From positions 124,001-188,000 of the forward strand of contig NZ_PVTD01000003.1 of assembly GCF_003003255.1 (NCBI RefSeq): a stretch of DNA of 64,000 nucleotides, in the 5' to 3' direction. The notes beneath the pieces are model-generated. The model did no database searches. It had not been told where the DNA came from and saw nothing but the letters and a program-made list of their open reading frames with translations. Below are positions 17,344 to 25,478 of this stretch, piece after piece. Source of the DNA: Aliiruegeria haliotis (GTDB taxonomy: Bacteria; Pseudomonadota; Alphaproteobacteria; Rhodobacterales; Rhodobacteraceae). Position numbers and translations under genes: made by a program. Within the stretch, counting starts at the first letter, position 1; every line of letters starts with the position of its first letter.

Positions 17344-18372
17344 TTAGAAGGCGTCGTAGGAGTGGCGGAAGGAGGCATCGGCAGGCTTGAACGTCGCGCC
17401 GCCCTCGCCGTAGCACGCGTGCCCGGACCAGGCGGCGGCCTGTTCATCTGCCAACCTGCTGATGTCCGCCATGTACGCGGCACCGCCCGCGCGCAGGTCT
17501 GCCTCGATTTTCGCCCAGTCCGGGTAGTTCTCGAACGCGTCCAGCCAGATCGCACGACCTGCCAGAAAGCCGGATGCCCCTGCCGCAAACGCGTGTTCGA
17601 GCACCTTTCGGAACTCCGGCTTGCCCGCCCCGGCCGACAGCATCACCCAGGGACGCCCGGCCAGCCGGCCCATTTCATCAAAGATCGCCTGCACCGCCGC
17701 AGAGCCGTCAGCATCCTCGGCATTCACCGGGCTTTCCAGCTTGAAGACGTCCACGCCGTAGTCAGGCTTGGCGTACTCCTCGACCGTCGCAAGGACATCG
17801 TCCGATTTCTTGCCTTTCATCTCGACATAGTCGCGGGTCTGGTGCGCGTCCTTTGCCAGCGGATACACCAGCATTTCCAGCAGGAAGGGGATGTCGTATG
17901 TCGCGCAATCCTCACCGATCCGCTTCACGTAGTCGTGCTGCTTCCGCACCACGTCCGCGTCGGCATCCGGGCGGTACCAGGCCAGCACCTTCACCGCATC
18001 GCCACCCATCCGCTTGATCTTCGCAACCGACCAATCGTCGATATTGGACGACAGGCGCCCGCCCGGGGTCTCGGTGAAGATCGAGTCCTCCAGAGTCACA
18101 ATCAGTCCCTTTTGGGGATCAAGGACGTCCATGGCATAGGGAATGGCGAAATGCGGATCGAGCAGCATTGCCGTGGATTGCGCCTGCAAGGTCTCCACCA
18201 GCAGGCCCTTGAAGCGGGCAACTTCCGCCCACGGGGCCTCGTCCAGGCCCAGGTGGGTCTTGATGGGGTTCTTGATCGGCGGGCGCTGGTCGGTGGCGGT
18301 CATCTTGAAGATCCCGTTGGCGTCGGCCATTCGCCGCAGACCCCAGAGTTTGCCGGGCGTGAGTTCCATCAT
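17344..18372 (-). CDS. LacD/YihT-like class I aldolase, probable sulfofructose-1-phosphate aldolase
   Basis: The 342-residue protein has the tagatose-bisphosphate aldolase (LacD) plan shared with YihT. It shows TATDQRPP (residues 25-32), AMLLDPHFA, GGDAVKVLAWYRPD, the likely Schiff-base lysine K211 in DVFKLESP, WVMLSAGAG and GFLAGRAIW. YihT cleaves sulfofructose-1-phosphate to DHAP and sulfolactaldehyde. Its ATG at 18372 overlaps the kinase stop by four bases (ATGA), and AAGGAG lies five bases upstream, so kinase and aldolase are made together. The neighbouring YihV- and YihU-like genes favour a sulfosugar over tagatose bisphosphate. Confidence 0.82.
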   Translation of the reverse strand: MMELTPGKLWGLRRMADANGIFKMTATDQRPPIKNPIKTHLGLDEAPWAEVARFKGLLVETLQAQSTAMLLDPHFAIPYAMDVLDPQKGLIVTLEDSIFTETPGGRLSSNIDDWSVAKIKRMGGDAVKVLAWYRPDADADVVRKQHDYVKRIGEDCATYDIPFLLEMLVYPLAKDAHQTRDYVEMKGKKSDDVLATVEEYAKPDYGVDVFKLESPVNAEDADGSAAVQAIFDEMGRLAGRPWVMLSAGAGKPEFRKVLEHAFAAGASGFLAGRAIWLDAFENYPDWAKIEADLRAGGAAYMADISRLADEQAAAWSGHACYGEGGATFKPADASFRHSYDAF

Positions 18373-19253
18373 TCGTTCTCCTTGAGAATGGTTTGCACGG
18401 CGGAGCGGTCGGGCGTGCCGGCGCGTCCGCCAAAGGTCATGCATTTCAGGGCCGCTGCGGCGTTGGCGAAGCGCACCGCATCGGGTTCGCCGGCACCTTC
18501 TGCGAGCGACAGCGCAAAGGCGCCGTGCCAGACATCCCCGGCGCCCAACGTGTCCACCACCTCCACCCTGAAGGCAGGAATATGCGCAATGCCGTTCGGG
18601 GTCGTGTAGAAGACCCCGTTCGCGCCATCGGTCACGCAGATCCAGTTGCCGTATCGCCGGGCGAGCATCTCCAGCCCGGCATCGATGGCACCCGTACCGG
18701 TAACGGATCGCAGACCCTGCCGGGAAAACGCGAGGTGGGTGGCTTTCTCCATCAGCACCGGGTCGAGAGGCGCTTCTCCATCCACGATACCGGGCACGTC
18801 CCAATCCCGGGCAAGGTCCAGCGCAGCCGCCGCACCTTCGGTCCAGCGGGTATCGACCAGCACGGCCCTGCTTCTCGGAGCTTCCGAGATCCAGCCCGTC
18901 GTTTCGGTCAGCCCCTCACCGCGGAAGTTCATGATCTGCCGCTCGCCCGCAGCGTCGACATAGACGGATGAAAAAGACGACCGCCCGTCCGGAGTGCGAT
19001 GTACGAGAGTGGTATCGACACCATCCTTTTGCAGATCGGCAAGGATCAGGTCTCCCAATGGATCGTCGCCAAGCCGCGCGCCAAGCGTCGCCGCCCCCCC
19101 CAATCGGGCAATCGCACAGGCGGCATTTGCAGCAACGCCGCCGCCAACGATCCGCGCCTTGTCTGCACGGTACTTCGTGGCCTCCGTCGGAAGGCTCTGC
19201 ATGGACATGACGAAATCAACAACCGCCATACCGAGGACGAGAACATCGCTCAT
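18369..19253 (-). CDS. yihV: PfkB-family sulfofructose kinase (YihV-like)
   Basis: The 294-residue protein is a PfkB sugar kinase with the ATP-site signature DTLGAGDVWHGAFAL and the GGGVAANAACAIARLG segment. It aligns closely by eye with E. coli YihV throughout (LPTEATKY, VDAAGERQIMNF, VLVDTRW, GGRAGTPD). From memory, K27, N109 and R138 line the sulfonate pocket of YihV; the equivalents here are K27, N109 and R136. The reaction would be ATP-dependent 1-phosphorylation of sulfofructose. The start overlaps the cytochrome c peroxidase stop by one base and the stop overlaps the aldolase start. A fructose- or tagatose-type specificity is less likely. Confidence 0.85.
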   Translation of the reverse strand: MSDVLVLGMAVVDFVMSMQSLPTEATKYRADKARIVGGGVAANAACAIARLGGAATLGARLGDDPLGDLILADLQKDGVDTTLVHRTPDGRSSFSSVYVDAAGERQIMNFRGEGLTETTGWISEAPRSRAVLVDTRWTEGAAAALDLARDWDVPGIVDGEAPLDPVLMEKATHLAFSRQGLRSVTGTGAIDAGLEMLARRYGNWICVTDGANGVFYTTPNGIAHIPAFRVEVVDTLGAGDVWHGAFALSLAEGAGEPDAVRFANAAAALKCMTFGGRAGTPDRSAVQTILKENE

Positions 19254-20551
19254 CAGTCAATCTCCAGACCACTGGGCACATTGTCGGGGCGTCCAAGTCG
19301 GCCCTTCAGGCTTTGAGTGCCCGTGAGGGCGTGCAGGAAGGCAATGATCTCCGCGATCTCTGCATCGGTGAGCTCGACCGGGGTGATGTCGATCCGGGAG
19401 GCCAAACGGCCGCGTTCGCGCTCGTCCTGCATCGAAATGAAATCGGCCTGAGAAAGCCATGGCACATCAGGAAGATCCACTTCCTGCGGCGTCCAGCCAT
19501 CAAAACCGGCGCGCGGGTCGAGGTGGTGACGCACCATCGCCTCCAATGTCCGATAGGCCCCGTTGTGGCCGTACGGCGCGGTGAGGGCGACGTTTCGCAG
19601 GGCGGGCGTGCGGAATCGGTAGGCATCGTCGATCCGGTCGGACACCGCCATGTGGCCCACGTCGCGCACGATGGAATCCCATTGACGGGTACGGCCGGGA
19701 CCGAAATGCGGCAACGCCAGCGCGTGGAATCCATGGTCGGTCAGGAGCGATCCGGAATGGCAGGAGCTACAGCCTGCTTTGCCGTAGAACAGCTCCATTC
19801 CTGCATGTTGCCGGGCTGTAAGCGCAGCACTGTCGCCGGAGAGGTAGGCATCGAACGGGCTGTCGAAACTCTGGAACTCCGTCCCCTCGAAGGCGGCGAT
19901 CGCGTTGACCACGTGGGTGATATCGATGTCGAAGGGGCTGTCGACATCATCGAAGGCGGCCATGAACAACTCGGCATATTCCGGGATCACGCGAACCCGC
20001 TTGGCGATGATCGGCCAGACATTGTCGATCCGGTCGTGAACCGCGCCGGCCACCTCGTTCTCCTTCGGGTTTCCCGCCATCTCGAATTGCGATGTCATCG
20101 GGAACAGCGCCTGCACCGCCAACAGGGAGTTCAGCCCGTCCGGCAGCCACTCCTGCGCCGGTGTGTTGAAGCCGTTGCCGTAAATGTCTGAGACGGACAC
20201 GCGGCCGTCGTGGAACAGGACATCGACCTCCTTGGCGCCAAGATTCCAAAGCGCAGGCGCATTGCGCGGGATGCGCTTCCTGATCCGGTCCTCGCCCTCG
20301 CCAGCGGTGCGCCTGGGACCGATGCCGCTGCCGCCCTCGCCTATGCCAAGCGGAAGACCATCGGCGCTCCCGTGGTCGGGATGATGACAGGTCGCGCAGG
20401 AGATGTTTCGATTGCCCGAAAGGATCGGATCGAAGAATAGCAACTGCCCGATCTGTGCTTGGCGATCATCGAAAGCGATGAAATCATCCGCTTGCAATGG
20501 CGCCGGAAGATCGCTTGCATGGGCCCCTGTGACCGCGACCATAAATGCCAT
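19253..20551 (-). CDS. Di-haem cytochrome c peroxidase (MauG/CCP family)
   Basis: The protein has two c-type haem sites, CATCH at residues 52-56 and CSSCH at 261-265, in a 432-residue chain of the bacterial cytochrome c peroxidase/MauG family. It should act in the periplasm, reducing peroxide or oxidising a partner. Its TGA overlaps the kinase ATG (TGATG), so it is translationally coupled to the sulfosugar operon. The start is uncertain: the ATG at 20551 gives a short hydrophobic leader (MAFMVAVTGAHA) with no charged n-region and no clear ribosome site. The divergent Sel1 gene begins only 18 bases away. ATG 20542 is another option. Confidence 0.85.
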   Translation of the reverse strand: MAFMVAVTGAHASDLPAPLQADDFIAFDDRQAQIGQLLFFDPILSGNRNISCATCHHPDHGSADGLPLGIGEGGSGIGPRRTAGEGEDRIRKRIPRNAPALWNLGAKEVDVLFHDGRVSVSDIYGNGFNTPAQEWLPDGLNSLLAVQALFPMTSQFEMAGNPKENEVAGAVHDRIDNVWPIIAKRVRVIPEYAELFMAAFDDVDSPFDIDITHVVNAIAAFEGTEFQSFDSPFDAYLSGDSAALTARQHAGMELFYGKAGCSSCHSGSLLTDHGFHALALPHFGPGRTRQWDSIVRDVGHMAVSDRIDDAYRFRTPALRNVALTAPYGHNGAYRTLEAMVRHHLDPRAGFDGWTPQEVDLPDVPWLSQADFISMQDERERGRLASRIDITPVELTDAEIAEIIAFLHALTGTQSLKGRLGRPDNVPSGLEID

Positions 20552-20569
20552 CGCGAGAGAGGAGATCCC

Positions 20570-21055
20570 ATGCGCCGCCTTGCCCCTGCCCTCGGGCTTG
20601 CCCTTTGCCTCGCCGTAGCGCTTCCCGCCCGTGCCGAGATCGAGACCGCGCGCGACCTGATGGACGCGGGCGACTACCCGGCCGCCATGGAAGAGCTTCT
20701 GCCGGCCGCCCGTTCCGGCAACGCCGAGGCCGAGGAGTTGATCGGTGTCATGTACGCCAGCGGGCTCGGCGTCGAACGCGATGACCGACGGGCGTTTGAA
20801 TGGTACCTGCGTGCCTCCATGAAAGGTCATGCGGGTGCGCAGTCGGGCGTGGGCTGGTACTACGAGGTCGGGCGCGGGCTGCCGACGCCGGACCTTGTGC
20901 GGGCCTACATGTGGTACGCGCTGTCCGCCATCGGCGGCGACCCAGATGCCGCGATGTCCCAGGAAGAAGTCGTAAAGAAGATGACGACCGAACAAATCCA
21001 GTCCGCCCATGAGCTGATTGATGATTACAGGGTGTGGTTGTACCCGTTCCGCTGA
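20570..21055 (+). CDS. Exported Sel1-repeat protein
   Basis: The 161-residue protein has a clean signal peptide (MRRLAPALGLALCLAVALPARA). Sel1-type helical repeats follow (ARSGNAEAEELIGVMYASGLGVERDDRRAFEWY, in part) and a second unit begins at GHAGAQSGVGWYYEVGRG. Such repeats mediate protein contacts in the periplasm. The ATG has a GGAGAT site. The gene is opposite in strand to the genes on both sides and sits inside the sulfosugar locus between the TRAP importer and the peroxidase. It may be an insertion into the locus or an accessory partner of the peroxidase. Confidence 0.87.
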   Translation: MRRLAPALGLALCLAVALPARAEIETARDLMDAGDYPAAMEELLPAARSGNAEAEELIGVMYASGLGVERDDRRAFEWYLRASMKGHAGAQSGVGWYYEVGRGLPTPDLVRAYMWYALSAIGGDPDAAMSQEEVVKKMTTEQIQSAHELIDDYRVWLYPFR

Positions 21056-21117
21056 GGGATCCGGGGGGCGGAGGGCCGGCACGCAGCCGCCCCTCTGCAA
21101 TTCATGTCAGCCAGGGA

Positions 21118-22176
21118 TCACTTGAGATCCATGGCATTGGCCTCGGCCAGTTCGGCCTCGACCTCGGCAACGGCCTCGGTCAACGCGTTGAAGATCTCCT
21201 CGCCGCCATCGATATTGGCCTTGAACCAGTCGTAGACAGGTGCGGCGGCTTCCTTGAATGCGGCCTTCTCTTCCGGGCTCGGCACGTAGAGATCGCCACC
21301 ACCGGCAACGAAATCTTCGTAGGCCTGGATCGACTTCCGCTTCGGTGAAGCGAAGGTGGCCTGTTGCAAGGCATAGAAACCATCGACGACGACCTGTTTC
21401 AGCTCGTCGGGCATCTCTGAGAACTTGGCGTTGTTCATCCACCACAACGCCCCCATGTAGGCATGGCCGTCCAGCGTCACGTATTGCAGCCCGGCCTCGG
21501 GGAATTTCATCGACATGATGTCGGTGATGCCGTTCTTGGACCCTTCGACAACGCCGGTCTGGAACGAGGTGAACAGCTCCGGCCAGGGGATCGGGGTCGG
21601 CGAGGCACCGAGCGCCTTCACCAACTCCTGCGGCAGGTCGGCGACAACCGTGCGGATCTTCAGCCCTTCCATGTCGGCAGGCGTCTGCACCCGACGCTTG
21701 GTATTGGCAAAGTTGCGCCAGCCGCCGGTGTTGCCGATGGTCATCAGCCGGATCATCCCGCCGGAATCCTCCAGCGCCATGTCCCGCAGGGTGCGGGTGA
21801 AATCACCCGGAAGCGCGGCCTCCGCGACCCGGTCCGAGGTCATCAGGTACGGCAGGTCCAGAACCTGCACGTAGGGAAAGATGCCCGCCGCGCCGCCAGA
21901 GGTCGACACGTAGATGTCGATCGACCCGTCCGCCACGCCCTGCAGGCACTCCGCGCCGTTGCCGCAGAGCTGCGTGCCCATGAAGATCTCGACCTCGACG
22001 GCGCCATTGGAGGCGCTTTCGACGAAGTTCTTGAACACGATGAGGCCGTCATAATCCTCGTCGTTTTCATTCGCGTTCGCGGTGGCGCGCAGCGTGTAAT
22101 CCGCCGCCTGCACCGCGATGGTCGAACCGGCGAGCATCGCCGCGACCGTCACGGCCTTGATGGTTGTCCTGAACAT
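21118..22176 (-). CDS. dctP: TRAP transporter substrate-binding protein (DctP family)
   Basis: The 352-residue protein starts with a signal peptide (MFRTTIKAVTVAAMLAGSTIAVQA). It has the DctP-family core, including the ligand-carboxylate or sulfonate-anchoring arginine region EGLKIRTVVADLP and the WPELFTSFQTGVVEG helix. It captures an acidic solute in the periplasm for the DctQM permease encoded just upstream. A GGGAGGA ribosome site precedes the ATG. Its place between sulfosugar enzymes suggests sulfoquinovose or sulfoquinovosyl glycerol as ligand, which is an inference from context. Confidence 0.93.
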   Translation of the reverse strand: MFRTTIKAVTVAAMLAGSTIAVQAADYTLRATANANENDEDYDGLIVFKNFVESASNGAVEVEIFMGTQLCGNGAECLQGVADGSIDIYVSTSGGAAGIFPYVQVLDLPYLMTSDRVAEAALPGDFTRTLRDMALEDSGGMIRLMTIGNTGGWRNFANTKRRVQTPADMEGLKIRTVVADLPQELVKALGASPTPIPWPELFTSFQTGVVEGSKNGITDIMSMKFPEAGLQYVTLDGHAYMGALWWMNNAKFSEMPDELKQVVVDGFYALQQATFASPKRKSIQAYEDFVAGGGDLYVPSPEEKAAFKEAAAPVYDWFKANIDGGEEIFNALTEAVAEVEAELAEANAMDLK

Positions 22177-22219
22177 GCTTTCCTCCCTTTTCAGCAGTCT
22201 GGATTCTCTAAGGATACAC

Positions 22220-23719
22220 TCACTGGACGAACCCCGTCAGTCGCGGGATCGTCATGCAGATCGCCGGGAAATAGGTGATCAGGAAGATCACGATCACTTC
22301 CACGGCAAGGAACGGCAAGATCGCCCTGGAGATCGCCTCCACCTTTTCCTCCGACACGGCCGAGGCCACGAAGAGCACCAGCCCCATCGGCGGCGTCGCC
22401 AGCCCCACGGTGAGGTTGACCGACATGATGATGGCGAAATGCACCGGGTGCACGCCGAGATCGGTGAAGATCGGCCCGAGGATCGGCCCAAGGATGATGA
22501 TGGCGGGGCCGGCATCAAGGAACATGCCGACGATGAACAGCAGGATGTTGATCAGGAAGAGCAGGATCAACGGGTTCTCGGAGAGGCCAAGGATGAAATG
22601 CGCCATTGTCTCCGGCGCGTGGGAGAGGCTGACAACCGTCTTGAAGGATACGGCCGCGCCCACAAGTAGGAGCACCGTTGCAGACGAAACAGCGGCCTTG
22701 GTCAGGATCGCCGGCAGGTCCCGAAGCTTCATGGAGTGCAGCACGAAGAACGCGATCACCAGCGCATAGGCCACCGCGATGGCAGAGGCCTCGGTCGGGG
22801 TGAAAACCCCGATCAGGATGCCGCCGAGAATGATGATCGGGGTCTGCAGTGGCGCGACCGCCTTCTTGCAAATGATCCGGAAGTCGGGGCTGACCCGCTT
22901 GCGCAACCCCATCAAGAGGACATGTGCAATCGGAAGGAACACCAGGAATACCGGCCAGCCGTTGAGCGACAGCTCCACTCCGGCCAGCGCCTTCATCGCA
23001 GAGCTGACGAGCGAGAACACCACCATTAGCAATCCGGCGACATTCAGCCGGGCGAGCACGAAGGATACGCCGCTTTCAAGTGGGCTGATCGACTGGCCCG
23101 GGTTCACGATCCGCTCCGCTTTGGGCAGATCGTACTTGTCCGCCATGAGCCGAACCATCACCATCAGGCCAACGCCCACAAGCACACCGGGCACGATACC
23201 GGCCAGGAACAATGCGGCGACACTCTCGCCCATGACATAGGCATAGATGATCATGATGCCCGAGGGCGGGATAATCGGTCCGATCACGGAGGATGCAGCC
23301 GTGACCGCAGCCGCGAACGTCTTGGAATAGCCGTTCTTCTCCATTGCCGGGATCAAGGTGGACCCCAGCGCGGACGTGTCGGCCACGGCCGAGCCCGACA
23401 GCCCGGCAAACAGGATCGAACTGAGGATATTGACGTGGGCAAGGCCCCCACGCAGGTGCCCCATGAGCGCCTGCGAGAACTCGACGAGGCGGGTGGTGAT
23501 CCCCCCCTTGTTCATCAATTCGCCGGCGAGCACGAAGAACGGCAGCGCCATCAGTGGGAAACTGTCCATCCCGTTGTAGAGGTTACGATATAACAGCGCG
23601 ATGTCACGCTCCTGGCCGTTTAGTTGCAGCAACAGGCCCGGCGCCAGAAGCAACGCAAAGAAGACCGGCATCCCGATCATCAGGAAGACAAGAAACAGCG
23701 GCAGGAAGAATGCAAGCAT
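22220..23719 (-). CDS. dctM: TRAP transporter large permease (DctM family)
   Basis: This 499-residue protein with about 12 membrane helices is the ion-coupled channel subunit of a TRAP transporter. Typical segments are FAGLSGSAVADTSALGSTLIPAM, SVIGPIIPPSGIMIIYAY and GLATPPMGLVLFVAS. Its ATG at 23719 overlaps the DctQ stop by one base (TGATG). A longer frame upstream merely reads through dctQ and is rejected. It imports the solute bound by the adjacent DctP using a sodium or proton gradient. Confidence 0.95.
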   Translation of the reverse strand: MLAFFLPLFLVFLMIGMPVFFALLLAPGLLLQLNGQERDIALLYRNLYNGMDSFPLMALPFFVLAGELMNKGGITTRLVEFSQALMGHLRGGLAHVNILSSILFAGLSGSAVADTSALGSTLIPAMEKNGYSKTFAAAVTAASSVIGPIIPPSGIMIIYAYVMGESVAALFLAGIVPGVLVGVGLMVMVRLMADKYDLPKAERIVNPGQSISPLESGVSFVLARLNVAGLLMVVFSLVSSAMKALAGVELSLNGWPVFLVFLPIAHVLLMGLRKRVSPDFRIICKKAVAPLQTPIIILGGILIGVFTPTEASAIAVAYALVIAFFVLHSMKLRDLPAILTKAAVSSATVLLLVGAAVSFKTVVSLSHAPETMAHFILGLSENPLILLFLINILLFIVGMFLDAGPAIIILGPILGPIFTDLGVHPVHFAIIMSVNLTVGLATPPMGLVLFVASAVSEEKVEAISRAILPFLAVEVIVIFLITYFPAICMTIPRLTGFVQ

Positions 23720-24303
23720 CAGTCGGCTCCCTGCAGAGCGTCCGGAGCGTCGGTGCTCGGAAGGTCGGCGTCCGGGTCGCCGATCTGCACTAGGTTGCGT
23801 AGGATCAGCTCGACATTGACGAGGATCAGCAGGACGAAGCCCACGAAGATCGAGGCGTACATGAAGCGGAGCTTCACCTTGACGGTCTCCATCCCGAGCC
23901 ACTCCAGTGGGATGCGCAGCGAGGAGGAGTTGAACTTGCCGCCAAAGCCCATCGTATGCTCGTAGCCATGTTGCACACCCACCACGAGCACAAGCAGCGA
24001 ACAGACCAGTATGAAGAGCGAAAGTAGCAACCCTGGCAGCCGCGGCAGCGCCTGCGGAAGCATGTCGATTGCGACGAAGCCTCCCCAGCGATAGGCCGAC
24101 GGCGCCATGAGCCCGGTCATCCAAAGCATGAGGAACCGCGCCGCCTCGTCTGGCCAGGCCAGCGCATTGTTCAGCGCGTAGCGGAAGAAGACCTGCAGCA
24201 GAATGACGAACACCATGATCGCAAGCGCGACCCATGCCACCGTGCGGCCCATTCTCAGGATCCGGGTATTGAACCAGGACAGCGGCCCCAACAACGTGAG
24301 CAC
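23719..24303 (-). CDS. dctQ: TRAP transporter small permease (DctQ family)
   Basis: This 194-residue, four-helix membrane protein is the small TRAP subunit. It has the conserved FFRYALNNALAWPDEAARFLM segment near residues 40-60. The GTG start at 24303 sits five bases after a GGAGGAGG site, and longer frames lack one. It is the first gene of the dctQ-dctM-dctP unit. The 139-base leader before it, which contains a TTTCG repeat, may be a separate promoter. Confidence 0.9.
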   Translation of the reverse strand: MLTLLGPLSWFNTRILRMGRTVAWVALAIMVFVILLQVFFRYALNNALAWPDEAARFLMLWMTGLMAPSAYRWGGFVAIDMLPQALPRLPGLLLSLFILVCSLLVLVVGVQHGYEHTMGFGGKFNSSSLRIPLEWLGMETVKVKLRFMYASIFVGFVLLILVNVELILRNLVQIGDPDADLPSTDAPDALQGAD

Positions 24304-24349
24304 TTCTTCCTCCTCCTCCGAAGCCGACCCGCACGACTCAATGCGCGCG

Positions 24350-24365
24350 TTTCGATTTTCGATTT
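24350..24365. promoter_or_regulatory. Candidate DeoR-type operator before the TRAP genes
   Basis: The direct repeat TTTCGATTTTCGATTT lies 47 bases upstream of the dctQ start. Related TTTCGTTT copies occur at 25283-25290 and, reversed, at 25447-25453 in the deoR/yihU gap. DeoR-family operators are often repeats of this kind. This is inferred, not proven. Confidence 0.45.
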
Positions 24366-24442
24366 GAGCGCAACGCTCGTCGAAGCGAACTCTTCTGTCA
24401 AGCACAACTACGAACAAGAACGTCGCAAAAACGAACATTGGT

Positions 24443-25216
24443 CTACTCGGCCACGATCAGCCCCGCACCCGAGGCTTCGCACAAGCTCCTCAACTCTGGC
24501 GGGCAACCGGCATCCGTCACCACGGTCCGGATCTGACCGATGTGGCCGAAAGACACCGGCGCCATTGAATCGTACTTCGACGAGTCGGCCGCGAGGATCA
24601 CGTTGCGGGAGCATTTCATGATCGTGCGGGTCAACGATGCCTCCCGCAAATCATAGTCAAGAAGGGCGCCGTCGCTTGCGATGGCCGCGACACCGACGAT
24701 TGCGATGTCGGCCCGGAACTGGCGAATGAACTCGATCGCCGGCTCCCCCAGCAGCGCGCCGTCGGACGGGCGAACGAGCCCTCCCGGGATCATGACCTCG
24801 GCCCCGGAAAAATCCCTTGTTTCATTGGCAAGTTCAACATTGTCAACGACGATCTTCAACCCCGTATGGTGTTGAAGATTGCGCGCGACAGCCGCGGTCG
24901 TGGTGCCCGCATTGATGATGATCGCCGTGTGGTTGGGCACGAGGTTTGCCGCGGCGCGACCGATCGCTTCCTTCTGCCCGCTCGCAATCTGCTTTCGCAC
25001 CTCGTAGCCGGTATATTCCGTGCCCGCCATCAACGAGGCGCCACCATGAAAGCGCATCACCTTTCCGTCGTCGGCGAGAACAGTCAGGTCTTTCCGAATC
25101 GTCTGCGGCGTCGTGTCAAAGAGCTCCGCCATCTCCTCGACCATTGCCCGGCCACGCTGACGCAGAAGACGCAGGATTGCCTGCTGTCGGGCGCTGGAGC
25201 TACGTCCGACCTTCAT
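24443..25216 (-). CDS. DeoR-family transcriptional regulator (YihW/CsqR-like role)
   Basis: The 257-residue protein has an N-terminal DeoR helix-turn-helix (RQQAILRLLRQRGRAMVEEMAELFDTTPQTIRKDL, in part). The C-terminal phosphosugar-sensing domain has the INAGTTTAAVARNL and ADSSKYDSMAPV motifs of the DeoRC family. In E. coli the sulfoquinovose genes are controlled by a DeoR member (YihW/CsqR). The start at 25216 follows GGGAGAG. It is divergent from the yihU-like gene, with palindromes in the shared gap, so it is the likely local repressor. The inducer would be a sulfosugar or its phosphate. Confidence 0.88.
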   Translation of the reverse strand: MKVGRSSSARQQAILRLLRQRGRAMVEEMAELFDTTPQTIRKDLTVLADDGKVMRFHGGASLMAGTEYTGYEVRKQIASGQKEAIGRAAANLVPNHTAIIINAGTTTAAVARNLQHHTGLKIVVDNVELANETRDFSGAEVMIPGGLVRPSDGALLGEPAIEFIRQFRADIAIVGVAAIASDGALLDYDLREASLTRTIMKCSRNVILAADSSKYDSMAPVSFGHIGQIRTVVTDAGCPPELRSLCEASGAGLIVAE

Positions 25217-25235
25217 CTCACTCTCTCCCGGCTTG

Positions 25236-25255
25236 AACGTTTCCAGACAAACGTT
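25236..25255. promoter_or_regulatory. 20-bp perfect inverted repeat, candidate operator
   Basis: AACGTTT and AAACGTT flank CCAGAC exactly, giving 7-bp arms with a six-base spacer. The site is 20 bases upstream of the deoR start, in the divergent deoR/yihU gap, which suits autoregulation. Confidence 0.5.
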
Positions 25256-25263
25256 AATTCGAA

Positions 25264-25290
25264 AGTTTTGAAAACTCAATAGTTTCGTTT
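25264..25290. promoter_or_regulatory. Second palindrome plus TTTCGTTT element
   Basis: A perfect 13-base palindrome AGTTTTGAAAACT (25264-25276) is followed by TTTCGTTT (25283-25290). Both lie in the AT-rich divergent region that must hold the promoters of deoR and the yihU-like operon. Confidence 0.4.
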
Positions 25291-25478
25291 AAACCCCAGA
25301 CGACAGAGAACCTCGGGATATCGAGAAAAATCGATCGCCGTATATACGCGTTAAAGCGCGAATCTTGTATATAAATGCGTGCTATACTGCGACTCAATGG
25401 CAAAACGAAGCTCAAATCTTGATCACTCGCGCGTTTAAGGCTATCGAACGAAACAAACGCGACGCCCAGGAGGAAGAG

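Noticed and set aside
17344..19253. Plain tagatose or fucose catabolism as the meaning of the kinase-aldolase pair
   Set aside because: The YihU-like reductase, TSUP exporter and conserved sulfonate-pocket residues fit sulfoquinovose better, though tagatose is not excluded experimentally.
25365..25390. TTGTAT and TATACT as a promoter for the yihU-like gene
   Set aside because: The 12-base spacing is too short for a standard sigma-70 promoter.
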